Shown piece by piece: positions 7,525 through 14,191 of a DNA stretch of 14,881 nt. The DNA is taken from contig DMMW01000027.1 in the NCBI GenBank assembly GCA_003452965.1, forward strand, positions 1 through 14,881, written 5' to 3'. Numbering within the stretch: position 1 is the first letter of the stretch; the number at the start of each line of letters is the position of its first letter. The DNA comes from Elusimicrobiota bacterium. Lineage in GTDB: Bacteria > Elusimicrobiota > UBA8919. The position numbers and the translations under genes are program-made. The notes below the pieces were generated by a model. It searched no databases, was not told the origin of the DNA, and saw nothing but the letters and a program-made list of their open reading frames with translations.

Positions 7525-7550
7525 CTTTCACCTCCCTTTCTCTCGAAGAG

Positions 7551-7566
7551 TCCCAAATAAATGGGA
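7551..7566 (-). other. Small hairpin after the cobalamin riboswitch
   Basis: TCCCA/TGGGA stem with a short AT loop lies between the B12 box and the first leader Shine-Dalgarno. No T-run follows, so it is more likely part of a translational expression platform than a terminator. Confidence 0.35.
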
Positions 7567-7569
7567 TTA

Positions 7570-7765
7570 ATAACGAATAGGTTTCCTGACTTAGGTTTAT
7601 AGGAATTTCACCTTCCCGATTCGCCTTGGCGACCAGTGGCACAAAAAATTCCTCGTTCCGATATACTGGAACATACCCATCACAGTAGCGGGACTGTTCC
7701 CGAATTTCATCCTGAACGACTATACGAAGTCGATGGACAAGCACGGGATTCCCTATTTCGTCAAA
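7570..7765 (-). promoter_or_regulatory. Adenosylcobalamin riboswitch
   Basis: Read on the minus strand, the conserved blocks of the B12 riboswitch occur in order: ATAGGGAATCCCGTGC (about 7756-7741), then GGATGAAATTCGGG joined to ACAGTCCCGCTACTGTGAT (about 7710-7680), GTGCCACTGG (about 7643-7632), CGGGAAGGTGAAA (about 7618-7606), and the B12 box AAGTCAGGAAACCTA (about 7593-7579). It lies between the cobS stop and btuB, so it should repress the receptor when adenosylcobalamin is plentiful. A weak promoter candidate, TTGATT-17-TAAAAC (7796-7768), overlaps the end of cobS. Confidence 0.93.
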
Positions 7766-7775
7766 TTGTTTTACA

Positions 7776-8501
7776 TCATTTTAAATTTAGAATCAATAAG
7801 GTGAACACCTCGGACATTTCACAAACAGCACCCAATGTATCCCCTGTTATACCTTTAATTTTTTTAATAATATATTTTGTAAAAATAAAAGAAAAAAATG
7901 AAATGAATAAAAATATCACGATACCTTTTAATTTAAAAACAAAAAACACCAATAAAAAAGTAATTATTACTGATATTATAAAATCATTTTTTGTAGTATT
8001 TTTCAGAAAAAAGTTACCAAGTCCATCTTCTTTCGCAGGTTGTGAAATTCCCATGGATACAACCATAGACCATCTTCCAAGAACCGGAAATAAAACTAAA
8101 GATGCATTAACCATATTATTATCTAAATTATTAAATAATATAAATTTCGCAAGTATTACAACTACAATGCCGATAACACCCATAGCGCCTATATGGCTAT
8201 CGTCCATTATTTTTATAATCTCATCTTTACTGTCGCCCGCATAAAATCCGTCTAAAAAATCTGCAAGTCCGTCTAAATGCAAACCACCTGTAATTATAAT
8301 TAAAGATACAACAACCAAAAAATCAACTACAATTTTATAAAAAACAAATGAACAACAATAATTTATCAGCACAAAAATTATACCGATAAAAAAGCCAACG
8401 ATAGGAAAAAAAGGCAATAAATGCTTCATTTCCTGCCTATATCTTTTTGGTACAGGTATAATCGTTAAAAAACTGATTGCTGACAAAAAATATCTTAACA
8501 A
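7776..8501 (-). CDS. cobS: Adenosylcobinamide-GDP ribazoletransferase (cobalamin synthase)
   Basis: Integral membrane enzyme that joins adenosylcobinamide-GDP and alpha-ribazole (phosphate), completing cobalamin. 241 residues from a TTG start at 8501, with a strong AGAGGTG site 8 bases upstream; this gives the usual N-terminus (LRYFLSAISFLTIIPVPK). A seven-codon longer form from TTG 8522 would begin at or before the likely transcription start and is less plausible. The family signature GGLHLDGLADFLDGFYAG spans about residues 72-89, followed by IMDDSHIGAMGV at 98-109, giving the acidic metal-binding residues. Five to seven hydrophobic segments follow. It has its own candidate promoter and is separated from cobT by a repeat element; downstream comes the cobalamin riboswitch. 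Confidence 0.93.
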   Translation of the reverse strand: MLRYFLSAISFLTIIPVPKRYRQEMKHLLPFFPIVGFFIGIIFVLINYCCSFVFYKIVVDFLVVVSLIIITGGLHLDGLADFLDGFYAGDSKDEIIKIMDDSHIGAMGVIGIVVVILAKFILFNNLDNNMVNASLVLFPVLGRWSMVVSMGISQPAKEDGLGNFFLKNTTKNDFIISVIITFLLVFFVFKLKGIVIFLFISFFSFIFTKYIIKKIKGITGDTLGAVCEMSEVFTLLILNLK

Positions 8502-8526
8502 ATTCTTTTCACCTCTTTTCAATTCT

Positions 8527-8554
8527 ATTCTTTCACTTTATATAATTTTGTCAA
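8527..8554 (-). promoter_or_regulatory. Candidate promoter for cobS
   Basis: A perfect TTGACA (8554-8549) is followed after 16 bases by AAGAAT (8532-8527), a partial -10 match. It would start transcription near 8519, which fits a cobS start at 8501 rather than 8522. Confidence 0.45.
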
Positions 8555-8559
8555 ATCCT

Positions 8560-8702
8560 GAAAAATCAAGTTTTGAACGATATAGCGATATTTAGGTGAA
8601 AAAACTGTTAAAAAATTTCAACTGTCTGAACGAGTGAGTTTTGAAATTTTAAGTTTTTGAACCGTTTAAAATATCGCGTCTAGTGAAAAACTTTGATTTT
8701 TC
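8560..8702. repeat. Long-hairpin repeat element, copy 1
   Basis: A 143-base element with inverted ends (GAAAAATCAAGTTTT at 8560-8574 against AAAACTTTGATTTTTC at 8687-8702, one bulge), an inner pair CGATATTT (8586-8593) with AAATATCG (8669-8676), then an AAACTGTT/AACCGTTT pair and AAAATTTCAA/TTGAAATTTT near the tip. It is one long imperfect hairpin. Copy 2 lies in the same orientation at 11014-11167. It fills the cobT-cobS gap. Confidence 0.85.
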
Positions 8703-8716
8703 AAATACAAAATTAT

Positions 8717-9784
8717 CTACTCTTTCTTGCTTACTCCTGCACTATCAAACGTTGCCATCTCATTTAATATTTTTAATGAAGCATCTATCAAATTCATCGC
8801 CAATGCAGAACCCGTCCCTTCGCCTAACCTCATATTCAAATTTAATAACGGCCTTAAATTCAAATACTCAAGCATAATTTTATGCCCTGGTTCCGTTGAA
8901 CAATGCGCAGCAATCCAATATTGTTTAGCTAACGGTGAAATCTTATCAGCAACCAAAGCCGCTGCACCCGAAATAAAACCGTCAATAACCACCGGGATTC
9001 TATGACTTGCACCTGCAATCATAATTCCTGCCAAACCGCCGATTTCGTAGCCACCTAATTTTGATAAAATATCAATACCATTATTAGAATCAGGTTTATT
9101 TTTTTCTATACCACGTTTAATTACATCTATTTTATTCTGTAATACCTTATCGTTAATACCGGTTCCCCTGCCTGTTACTGTCTCAGGTTCAACATTACAA
9201 ACAACAGATGCTATAGCGGCTGATGGTGTAGTATTTCCGATACCCATATCACCTGTACCAATTAGTTCAATTCCGCTATTTTTAATTTCTTCTTCAACAA
9301 TTTCTATACCTGCTTCTATTGACTTAATTGCTTCCTCTTCTGTCATCGCCGGCCCTTTTGTAAAATTCCTTGTCCCATAAGCCACTTTTTTAACTTTTAA
9401 CTTTTCACTTTTAACCTGCAGTTTCTCTCCCACTCCCATATCCACTACAACAACTCTCGCTCCAACATGTCTTGCCAGCACATTTACACCTGCACCACCG
9501 TTTATAAAATTATAAACCATCTGCTGTGTCACTTCCTTAGGATATGCCGAAATTCCTTCTTCAGCAACGCCATGGTCGCCTGCAAGCGTAAAAATCGTCT
9601 TATTTTTCAATACTTGCTTGTCCTTACCGATAATCGCAACCAACTGTTTTGCAATATCTTCAAGCTGTCCCAAAGAACCAAGCGGTTTAGTTAAATTGTT
9701 TAATCGTTCTTGTGTTTGTTCTAAAAGTATCTTATTAAGTGGTTTAATATTTTTAACTATTTCTTCAATTTTTTTACTCAACAT
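8717..9784 (-). CDS. cobT: Nicotinate-nucleotide-dimethylbenzimidazole phosphoribosyltransferase
   Basis: Transfers phosphoribose from nicotinate mononucleotide to the lower-ligand base, making alpha-ribazole phosphate for cobalamin assembly. 355 residues, the usual length. Family motifs run in order: LTKPLGSLGQLE (31-42), LAGDHGVAEEGISAYP (67-82), NGGAGVNVLAR (95-105), GTRNFTKGPAMT (137-148), GTGDMGIGNTTPSAA (176-190), GRGTGI (205-210), AAHCSTEPGH (292-301) and GEGTGSALAM (321-330), where Glu322 corresponds to the catalytic base. ATG at 9784 has a GGAGG site four bases upstream and overlaps the DUF71 gene by seven bases, so it is translated from the same message. Residues 120-133 (EKLQVKSEKLKVKK) are encoded by a simple AAGTTAAAAGT-type repeat that stands in for a normally variable loop. 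Confidence 0.96.
   Translation of the reverse strand: MLSKKIEEIVKNIKPLNKILLEQTQERLNNLTKPLGSLGQLEDIAKQLVAIIGKDKQVLKNKTIFTLAGDHGVAEEGISAYPKEVTQQMVYNFINGGAGVNVLARHVGARVVVVDMGVGEKLQVKSEKLKVKKVAYGTRNFTKGPAMTEEEAIKSIEAGIEIVEEEIKNSGIELIGTGDMGIGNTTPSAAIASVVCNVEPETVTGRGTGINDKVLQNKIDVIKRGIEKNKPDSNNGIDILSKLGGYEIGGLAGIMIAGASHRIPVVIDGFISGAAALVADKISPLAKQYWIAAHCSTEPGHKIMLEYLNLRPLLNLNMRLGEGTGSALAMNLIDASLKILNEMATFDSAGVSKKE
9391..9416 (-). repeat. Simple AAGTTAAAAGT-type repeat within cobT
   Basis: Minus strand carries GGTTAAAAGTGAAAAGTTAA followed by AAGTTA, a run of GTTAAAA/GTGAAAA units. The same kind of sequence occurs in the btuB leader (about 7498-7520). It is in frame within cobT. Confidence 0.6.
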
Positions 9785-10458
9785 TTATCCTCCAAATAAT
9801 ATTCCTTCAAATCAAGAAACCAATGTGTCCAAAAACCTGATTTATAAATCTTTTCTGTTTTTGTAATCTTAATTCTCTTTTTGAAAATCGGCCCGTCATA
9901 AACAAAGGTATGGAATTCACCGTTTTCACCGCAAGGACAAATTTTTCTATCAATTAAAAACTTCACTACATCCTTATCAAATTCTCTGCCTACAAAACCT
10001 TCATCAAACAAATCCGCTTTTGCACTTACAATAATTGCTTTAAAACCCAAATCAACAAACCCATTGGCAATATCTTCAGGATTATTATTCCATAAAGGTT
10101 CAATAGGTTTTATTCCTATTTCATTACAAACTCTATCTACCCAATTAGCATGATCCAACAAATAAATATCGCCAAAAACCATTCCTTCAATATCTTCTTT
10201 TTTCAAACTCAAAACTGCGGATTTAAACTCTTTTTCATATTCTGACATATCTGCACTTACTTCATTCTGAAAAATCGGGATTCCGATTGCATTTGACTGA
10301 GCCATCATAAGCTTAGAGTCAATACCGTGGAAACAGCCTCTTTTTGTCTCTCTTGAGATAAAATTCAGCAGACACGAAACCTCATTATTTTGCTGCATTG
10401 CCTTGTAACATGCAAGGCAGGAATCCTTTCCGCCCGACCAAGATGAAATAATTTTCAT
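9778..10458 (-). CDS. DUF71/COG2102 PP-loop ATPase of the B12-salvage type
   Basis: 226 residues from ATG 10458, preceded by GGAGG; the apparent GTG start four codons earlier is part of that ribosome site. An N-terminal ATP-pyrophosphatase loop SGGKDS (8-13) and a C-terminal CPCGENGEFHTFVYDGP block (174-190) identify the family that includes eukaryotic/archaeal diphthine-ammonia ligase (Dph6). Bacteria lack diphthamide, and a bacterial branch of this family was predicted by comparative genomics to act in B12 salvage. Here its ATG overlaps the cobU stop (ATGA) and its end overlaps cobT, strong support for a corrinoid role. By family chemistry it should adenylate a carboxylate and form an amide (or work on a corrinoid side chain); the exact substrate is unknown. 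Cysteines at 174 and 176 might bind metal. Confidence 0.88.
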   Translation of the reverse strand: MKIISSWSGGKDSCLACYKAMQQNNEVSCLLNFISRETKRGCFHGIDSKLMMAQSNAIGIPIFQNEVSADMSEYEKEFKSAVLSLKKEDIEGMVFGDIYLLDHANWVDRVCNEIGIKPIEPLWNNNPEDIANGFVDLGFKAIIVSAKADLFDEGFVGREFDKDVVKFLIDRKICPCGENGEFHTFVYDGPIFKKRIKITKTEKIYKSGFWTHWFLDLKEYYLEDKC

Positions 10459-10970
10459 TTTAACCTCCACTTAATTCCTGAAATAAAAAAATAAAATTCG
10501 TTTGAATTCTTAACAATTAATTGATTTACCCTGCCAATAACATCTCTAAAATCTCTACCCAACTTATATGGAGGAACAACCCCCATTCCAACTTCGTTGG
10601 AAACCATAATAATCTTTCCTCTAACCTTTCGCAATTTCTTAATAATGTTTTGCATATTTTCAATTATCTTCTCTTCATTTAATTTTTTAAACATCCAATT
10701 TGATACCAAAAATGTTATGCAATCAACAATTACACAATCCGCTTTTTCCAATGCTTTTAAATGTTTTATAATATCTTCTGTTTCTTCTATTGTCTTCCAA
10801 TGTGTCGGTCTTGATTTCTGGTGAACTTCAATTCTTTTATTCATCTCCTTATCTTCTTTTCTTCCGGCAGTAGCAATAAATACAACATCCTTGCTCTTTT
10901 GTGCAAGTTCCAAAGCAAAAGCACTCTTCCCTGACCTCACTCCACCCGAAATAAAAATAATTTTACCCAT
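10455..10970 (-). CDS. cobU: Adenosylcobinamide kinase / adenosylcobinamide-phosphate guanylyltransferase
   Basis: Bifunctional cytoplasmic enzyme that phosphorylates adenosylcobinamide and then transfers GMP to it, making the substrate of CobS. 171 residues, slightly shorter than the usual 175-185. Walker A is GGVRSGKS (9-16); FIATA (31-35); RIEVHQKSRP (46-55) holds His50, matching the guanylylated histidine of the Salmonella enzyme; VDCITFLVSN (82-91) is Walker B-like; SNEVGMGVVP (124-133) and GRDFRDVIGRVNQ (138-150) complete the family pattern. Its kinase activity makes cobinamide salvage possible. It heads the cobU-DUF71-cobT group, with a four-base ATGA overlap into the next gene. The ribosome site (AGGAAGAG) is moderate. 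Confidence 0.95.
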   Translation of the reverse strand: MGKIIFISGGVRSGKSAFALELAQKSKDVVFIATAGRKEDKEMNKRIEVHQKSRPTHWKTIEETEDIIKHLKALEKADCVIVDCITFLVSNWMFKKLNEEKIIENMQNIIKKLRKVRGKIIMVSNEVGMGVVPPYKLGRDFRDVIGRVNQLIVKNSNEFYFFISGIKWRLK

Positions 10971-11013
10971 CGAATCTCTTCCTATAGCTACCTTTTTACT
11001 AATTAGTTGATAT

Positions 11014-11167
11014 GAAAAAATCAGGTTTTGAACGATATAGCGATATTTAGGTGAAAAAACTGTTAAAAAATTTCAACTGTTTGAACGAATATTATGAGTG
11101 AGTTTTGAAATTTTAAGTTTTTGAACCGTTTAAAATATTGCGTCTAGTGAAAAACCTTGATTTTTTC
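11014..11167. repeat. Long-hairpin repeat element, copy 2
   Basis: Second copy of the element at 8560-8702, same orientation. It has a nine-base insertion near the hairpin tip (ATATTATGA, about 11088-11096) and one extra A/T in each terminal arm. Inverted ends extend to TATGAAAAAATCA-GGTTTT (11011-11029) against 11151-11170. It fills the gap between btuD and cobU. Confidence 0.85.
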
Positions 11168-11189
11168 ATATATACTACTTCTTTATCCA

Positions 11190-11987
11190 TTAAATGGTAG
11201 CATCCCCTTTATTCCATTGCGGCACCGACAAAATATGCGGCTTACCGGAAACGGGATTTTTGTTCACCACCACAACCGTATTATAAACATATTCTATATT
11301 CTGATAAGTTATAATTTCGTCTGGAGTTCCTTCTGCATAAATATTTCCCTTTTTCAAAAGTAAAATCCTGTCGCAATATTCGCTTGCAAGATTCAAATCA
11401 TGCATAACGATAATAACGGTAATCTTCTTTGCAACATTCAATCTTTTAATAATATCTAAAATCTCCACTTGATGACTTATATCCAGATGTGAAGTGGGCT
11501 CGTCCAGCAACATAAATCTGGATTCCTGACATAATGCGCGTGCTATTATCACCCTCTGTTTCTCCCCGGAAGAAAGCTCATTAATATATCTATTCGCAAG
11601 TTCTTCAATTTCCAGAAGTCTCAAATTTCTTTCGGCAATCCTAAAATCTTCCTTTTCTTCACTCAAAAAATGCCTTTGATACGGATACCTGCCCATTAAA
11701 ACAATCTCTTTGACAGTAAATGCAAACGCGGTATCAACCTCTTCAGGAACAAAAGAAATATTCTTGGCACGTTCTTTCGGACTCATCTTATATATATCCT
11801 TCTCATCCAAAAAAACATTTCCTTGGGTTGGACGATAAAATCCTGAGATAGCTCTTAACAACGTAGATTTTCCGCTTCCATTCGGTCCTATTATCCCTAT
11901 AAATTCGTCATCACTTGCGGATAATCTTATATTATTTACCGCAACAAAATCATTATATTTTATTACTAAGTCACTAACTTCTAACAT
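11190..11987 (-). CDS. btuD: Corrinoid ABC transporter, ATP-binding protein
   Basis: 265-residue ATPase of the FepC/BtuD type, driving import through the adjacent BtuC-like permease. Walker A GPNGSGKST (34-42), signature LSSGEKQRV (138-146), Walker B FMLLDEPTSHLD (158-169) and the H-loop histidine 196 in VMHDLN are intact, and FTVKEIVLMGRYPYQ (90-104) is typical of metal-chelate importers. The Q-loop glutamine expected in the VPQ position is glutamate here (VPEE, about 81-83). The ATG at 11987 overlaps the permease end by 14 bases, so expression is coupled. The C-terminal extension after about 225 is usual for this family. Specificity for corrinoids rather than haem or siderophores is inferred from the operon. 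Confidence 0.93.
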   Translation of the reverse strand: MLEVSDLVIKYNDFVAVNNIRLSASDDEFIGIIGPNGSGKSTLLRAISGFYRPTQGNVFLDEKDIYKMSPKERAKNISFVPEEVDTAFAFTVKEIVLMGRYPYQRHFLSEEKEDFRIAERNLRLLEIEELANRYINELSSGEKQRVIIARALCQESRFMLLDEPTSHLDISHQVEILDIIKRLNVAKKITVIIVMHDLNLASEYCDRILLLKKGNIYAEGTPDEIITYQNIEYVYNTVVVVNKNPVSGKPHILSVPQWNKGDATI

Positions 11988-12978
11988 TTTTCCTCATCAA
12001 TAAATACACAAAAAACGGTACTCCTGTTAATGCGGTAATAACGCCAACCGGTATTTCAAAAGGTGCAAAGAAAGTCCTTGCTACGGTATCTGCAACAACA
12101 AGAAATAAACTTCCCAACAACAAAGAAACAACCAAAAACCTTTTATAATTTGCACCTACAAACACTCTTGCTATATGTGGAATAATCAATCCCATAAAAC
12201 CGATAACCCCACTTACTGCAACTACACTTCCGACTATAATTGAAGAAACAAAAAAAAGAGACCATTTTATTTTTTCTACGCTTACACCTAAATGAAATGC
12301 TGTCTCTTCGCCTTGGGAAATAATATTCAATTCGTTAGAATAAATAAAACTCAAAACGAATCCTACTAAAACTAATATTCCTGATATAATAATAAGATTT
12401 TTATTGTTTTCCTGCAGTGAACCCATCAAAAAAAACATAATATCATGCGAATCCTGATAAAAAACAGACATAAGTAAAAGAACTATTGCATTTGTAAAAA
12501 TATTAACGATAACTCCAGAAAGAACTAAAACCTCAATCTTTGTCTGCCCTTGGACCTTGCCGATAGTATATGCAATAATGGTTGAAATTCCGCTACTTAT
12601 AATAGCAAGCGGATAAATCACTGAATACGGTAATTTCAAAACAATACCAATTGCAACTCCTACCGCTGCACCTCCGCTGGCGCCTAATATATACGGGTCT
12701 GCCAGCGGATTCTTAGTAATACCCTGCAGTATCGCACCCGATAAAGATAATCCACTACCTACAATAATCGCAAGAATAATCCTTGGCAACCTAATCTTGT
12801 AAATAATATCATAATTGAATCCCTTACTTGAACCAAGAAATAATGCAATAAAAGCTGCGACTACAAGCAAAATAATCAAAAACAAAACAATATTTATATA
12901 TCTTTTATTTGCAATCATAAATTTATTTTTTAGCGTTGAAAAGTCATTACGCTCTTGATTACGGGGATTTAACGACAT
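11974..12978 (-). CDS. btuC: Corrinoid ABC transporter, FecCD/BtuC-type permease
   Basis: 334-residue inner-membrane protein with about ten hydrophobic segments, the BtuC topology. Family motifs: GSGLSLSGAILQGITKNPLA followed by DPYILGASGGAAVG (about 75-110), the coupling-region stretch near GEETAFHLGVSVEKIK (about 222-237), and GLIIPHIARVFVG (about 267-279). It forms the dimeric channel for BtuF-delivered corrinoid. The start at 12978 follows a short TTAGGGC site; a second in-frame ATG at 12918 would remove a polar 20-residue leader and cannot be excluded. Its upstream gap contains a pair of TAATCTGTGTAATC-type repeats that run into the btuF stop. Confidence 0.93.
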   Translation of the reverse strand: MSLNPRNQERNDFSTLKNKFMIANKRYINIVLFLIILLVVAAFIALFLGSSKGFNYDIIYKIRLPRIILAIIVGSGLSLSGAILQGITKNPLADPYILGASGGAAVGVAIGIVLKLPYSVIYPLAIISSGISTIIAYTIGKVQGQTKIEVLVLSGVIVNIFTNAIVLLLMSVFYQDSHDIMFFLMGSLQENNKNLIIISGILVLVGFVLSFIYSNELNIISQGEETAFHLGVSVEKIKWSLFFVSSIIVGSVVAVSGVIGFMGLIIPHIARVFVGANYKRFLVVSLLLGSLFLVVADTVARTFFAPFEIPVGVITALTGVPFFVYLLMRKNVRS

Positions 12979-12982
12979 GCCC

Positions 12983-13018
12983 TAATCTGTGTAATCTCTT
13001 TTCTTAATCTGTATAATC
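12983..13018 (-). repeat. Two spaced TAATCTGTRTAATC repeats between btuF and btuC
   Basis: TAATCTGTGTAATC (12983-12996) and TAATCTGTATAATC (13005-13018) differ at one base and start 22 bases apart, about two helical turns. The second overlaps the btuF stop codon. They could be a dispersed intergenic repeat or a pair of protein sites; no regulator is known. Confidence 0.55.
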
Positions 13019-13826
13019 AGTGATTTTTGGATTTTTCAAAAATCACTTTATATAAAATATCCATTCCTTCAATAATTCTCGGACCCGGCCTAAGAAAAAC
13101 ATCAGGATTTATGTCATCAACTATATTTTTATTTCTTATAGCATCAACCGAACCCCATCCTCTTTTTAAAACATCCTTACTATCCTGCATACTCAAAACG
13201 ATAATCCACTCGGGATTTCTTTCAACAATTGATTCAGCCGAAATCTGTGAATATGAAAGAGTCAAATCTTCAAAAATATTTTTGCACCCGATAACATCAA
13301 AAATATCATTTATAAAAGTATCTTTGTTAACGGTCATAAACGGCTTTGAATAAATCTCAATAAAAACTCTTGGCTTTTTAATTATTTTTTTTGTCTTGTT
13401 TTTATAATAATCAATTCTATCGCTAATTCTTTTTATCAGCACTTTTGCTTCCGCTTTTTTATTTGTAATCTCACCGATATCCCTAATAGAAACAATAATT
13501 TCTTTAATTGTTTTCGGATCAACTTGGAATGTATTAAGACCAAGACCTTTTAGTTTTTGATTCAACTTATTTTGTTCCTGGCCGGTTATAAAAATAATAT
13601 TCGGCTTAAGCGAAAATATTTTTTCAATATCAGGATTACTGAAAGAACCTATTTTTTCTTTATTTTCTGCTTCTGGCGGATAATTACAATACGTCGTAAC
13701 AGCAACAATATTCTTATCAAGTCCTAATGCAAATAAAATTTCCGTAGTTGCAGGGGTAAGCGAAATAATCCGCATCTCTTTCTCCGCAAAAAGACAATTT
13801 ATAAATAAAAATAAAAAAAGTATCAC
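13017..13826 (-). CDS. btuF: Corrinoid ABC transporter, periplasmic binding protein (5' end disrupted)
   Basis: BtuF/TroA-type helical-backbone binding protein that delivers corrinoid to BtuC. RIISLTPATTEILFALGL, VAVTTYCNYPPEA, IGSFSNPDIEKIFSLKPNII and the long central helix IRDIGEITNKKAEAKVLIKRI are typical, and the C-terminal lobe ends with DVFLRPGPRIIEGMDILYKVI. A hydrophobic signal segment (VILFLFLFINCLFA, cleavage before EKE) precedes the mature part. No ATG or TTG stands before it for 54 codons, so GTG 13826 is the shortest start that keeps it (269 residues), though it lacks both a ribosome site and the usual basic residues. ATG 13775, with a good GGAG site, would give a protein without signal. 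The frame stays open back to ATG 14114, but that extension is the translation of a hairpin-rich repeat. Identity is solid; the start is not. Confidence 0.82.
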   Translation of the reverse strand: MILFLFLFINCLFAEKEMRIISLTPATTEILFALGLDKNIVAVTTYCNYPPEAENKEKIGSFSNPDIEKIFSLKPNIIFITGQEQNKLNQKLKGLGLNTFQVDPKTIKEIIVSIRDIGEITNKKAEAKVLIKRISDRIDYYKNKTKKIIKKPRVFIEIYSKPFMTVNKDTFINDIFDVIGCKNIFEDLTLSYSQISAESIVERNPEWIIVLSMQDSKDVLKRGWGSVDAIRNKNIVDDINPDVFLRPGPRIIEGMDILYKVIFEKSKNH

Positions 13827-13860
13827 TAAATTTTTGATTTTAGTTGAATTTAATCCCCAT

Positions 13861-14062
13861 ATTGGCTGCCAATGAGTGAGTAATTTTTTGGGGTAGTCGG
13901 CGAGGACTGTCCGAAGCCCATCCTGGCATAGCCGAAGGGCAAGTTCCACAGCCACCGAAAAATTACGAGCGAAATAGCCAACGGGGTGCATTTCTTTTGC
14001 TGACTTTTCTTTATGCAAGTAAAGAAAAGTTTGCGGGGGTGCAGGGGCGCGAAAGCCCCGCG
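13861..14062. repeat. Hairpin-rich repeat element upstream of btuF
   Basis: This stretch is much richer in G+C than its surroundings and dense in symmetry: ATTGG-CTG-CCAAT (13861-13873); GTAATTTTT (13880-13888) with AAAAATTAC (13958-13966); a perfect 11-bp stem ACTTTTCTTTA (14003-14013) with TAAAGAAAAGT (14020-14030); GGGGC (14044-14048) with GCCCC (14055-14059); and a direct repeat GGGGTGCA at 13983-13990 and 14036-14043. No gene is recognisable within it. It resembles a non-autonomous mobile or dispersed repeat, and its left end lies at the btuF start region. Confidence 0.65.
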
Positions 14063-14160
14063 ACTTTATATTTATAATTAAATTATTTTCATCATGCATA
14101 ACAATTATATTCATATTTGGTAAATCTTTTACTTTCTACCTTTTTACCTTTCTACTCATT

Positions 14161-14190
14161 ACCCGCCAAAAGCTTTGCATTTAGGCGGGT
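14161..14190. other. Hairpin immediately after cobA
   Basis: ACCCGCC (14161-14167) pairs with GGCGGGT (14184-14190), beginning two bases after the cobA stop. On the minus strand it is not followed by a T-run, so it is not a standard terminator for cobA; it may protect the 3' end of the message or be a repeat. On the plus strand TTTTAAT follows, but no plus-strand gene leads into it. A purine-rich GTAGAAAGGTAAAAAGGTAG tract (about 14120-14157) follows on the minus strand. Confidence 0.5.
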
Positions 14191-14191
14191 T

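Noticed and set aside
7455..7556. 34-residue N-terminal extension of the TonB receptor
   Set aside because: It translates the leader repeat; the ATG at 7454 has its own ribosome site and starts a proper signal peptide.
7514..7744. 76-codon minus-strand open frame
   Set aside because: It translates the conserved core of the cobalamin riboswitch, whose blocks explain the conservation.
7636..8244. 202-codon plus-strand open frame
   Set aside because: It lies antisense to cobS and runs into the cobalamin riboswitch; the low-complexity N/K/I-rich product has no family motifs.
13827..14114. N-terminal 96-residue extension of btuF
   Set aside because: It encodes a hairpin-rich G+C-rich repeat, has no ribosome site at its ATG and precedes an ordinary signal peptide; kept only as a possibility in the btuF entry.
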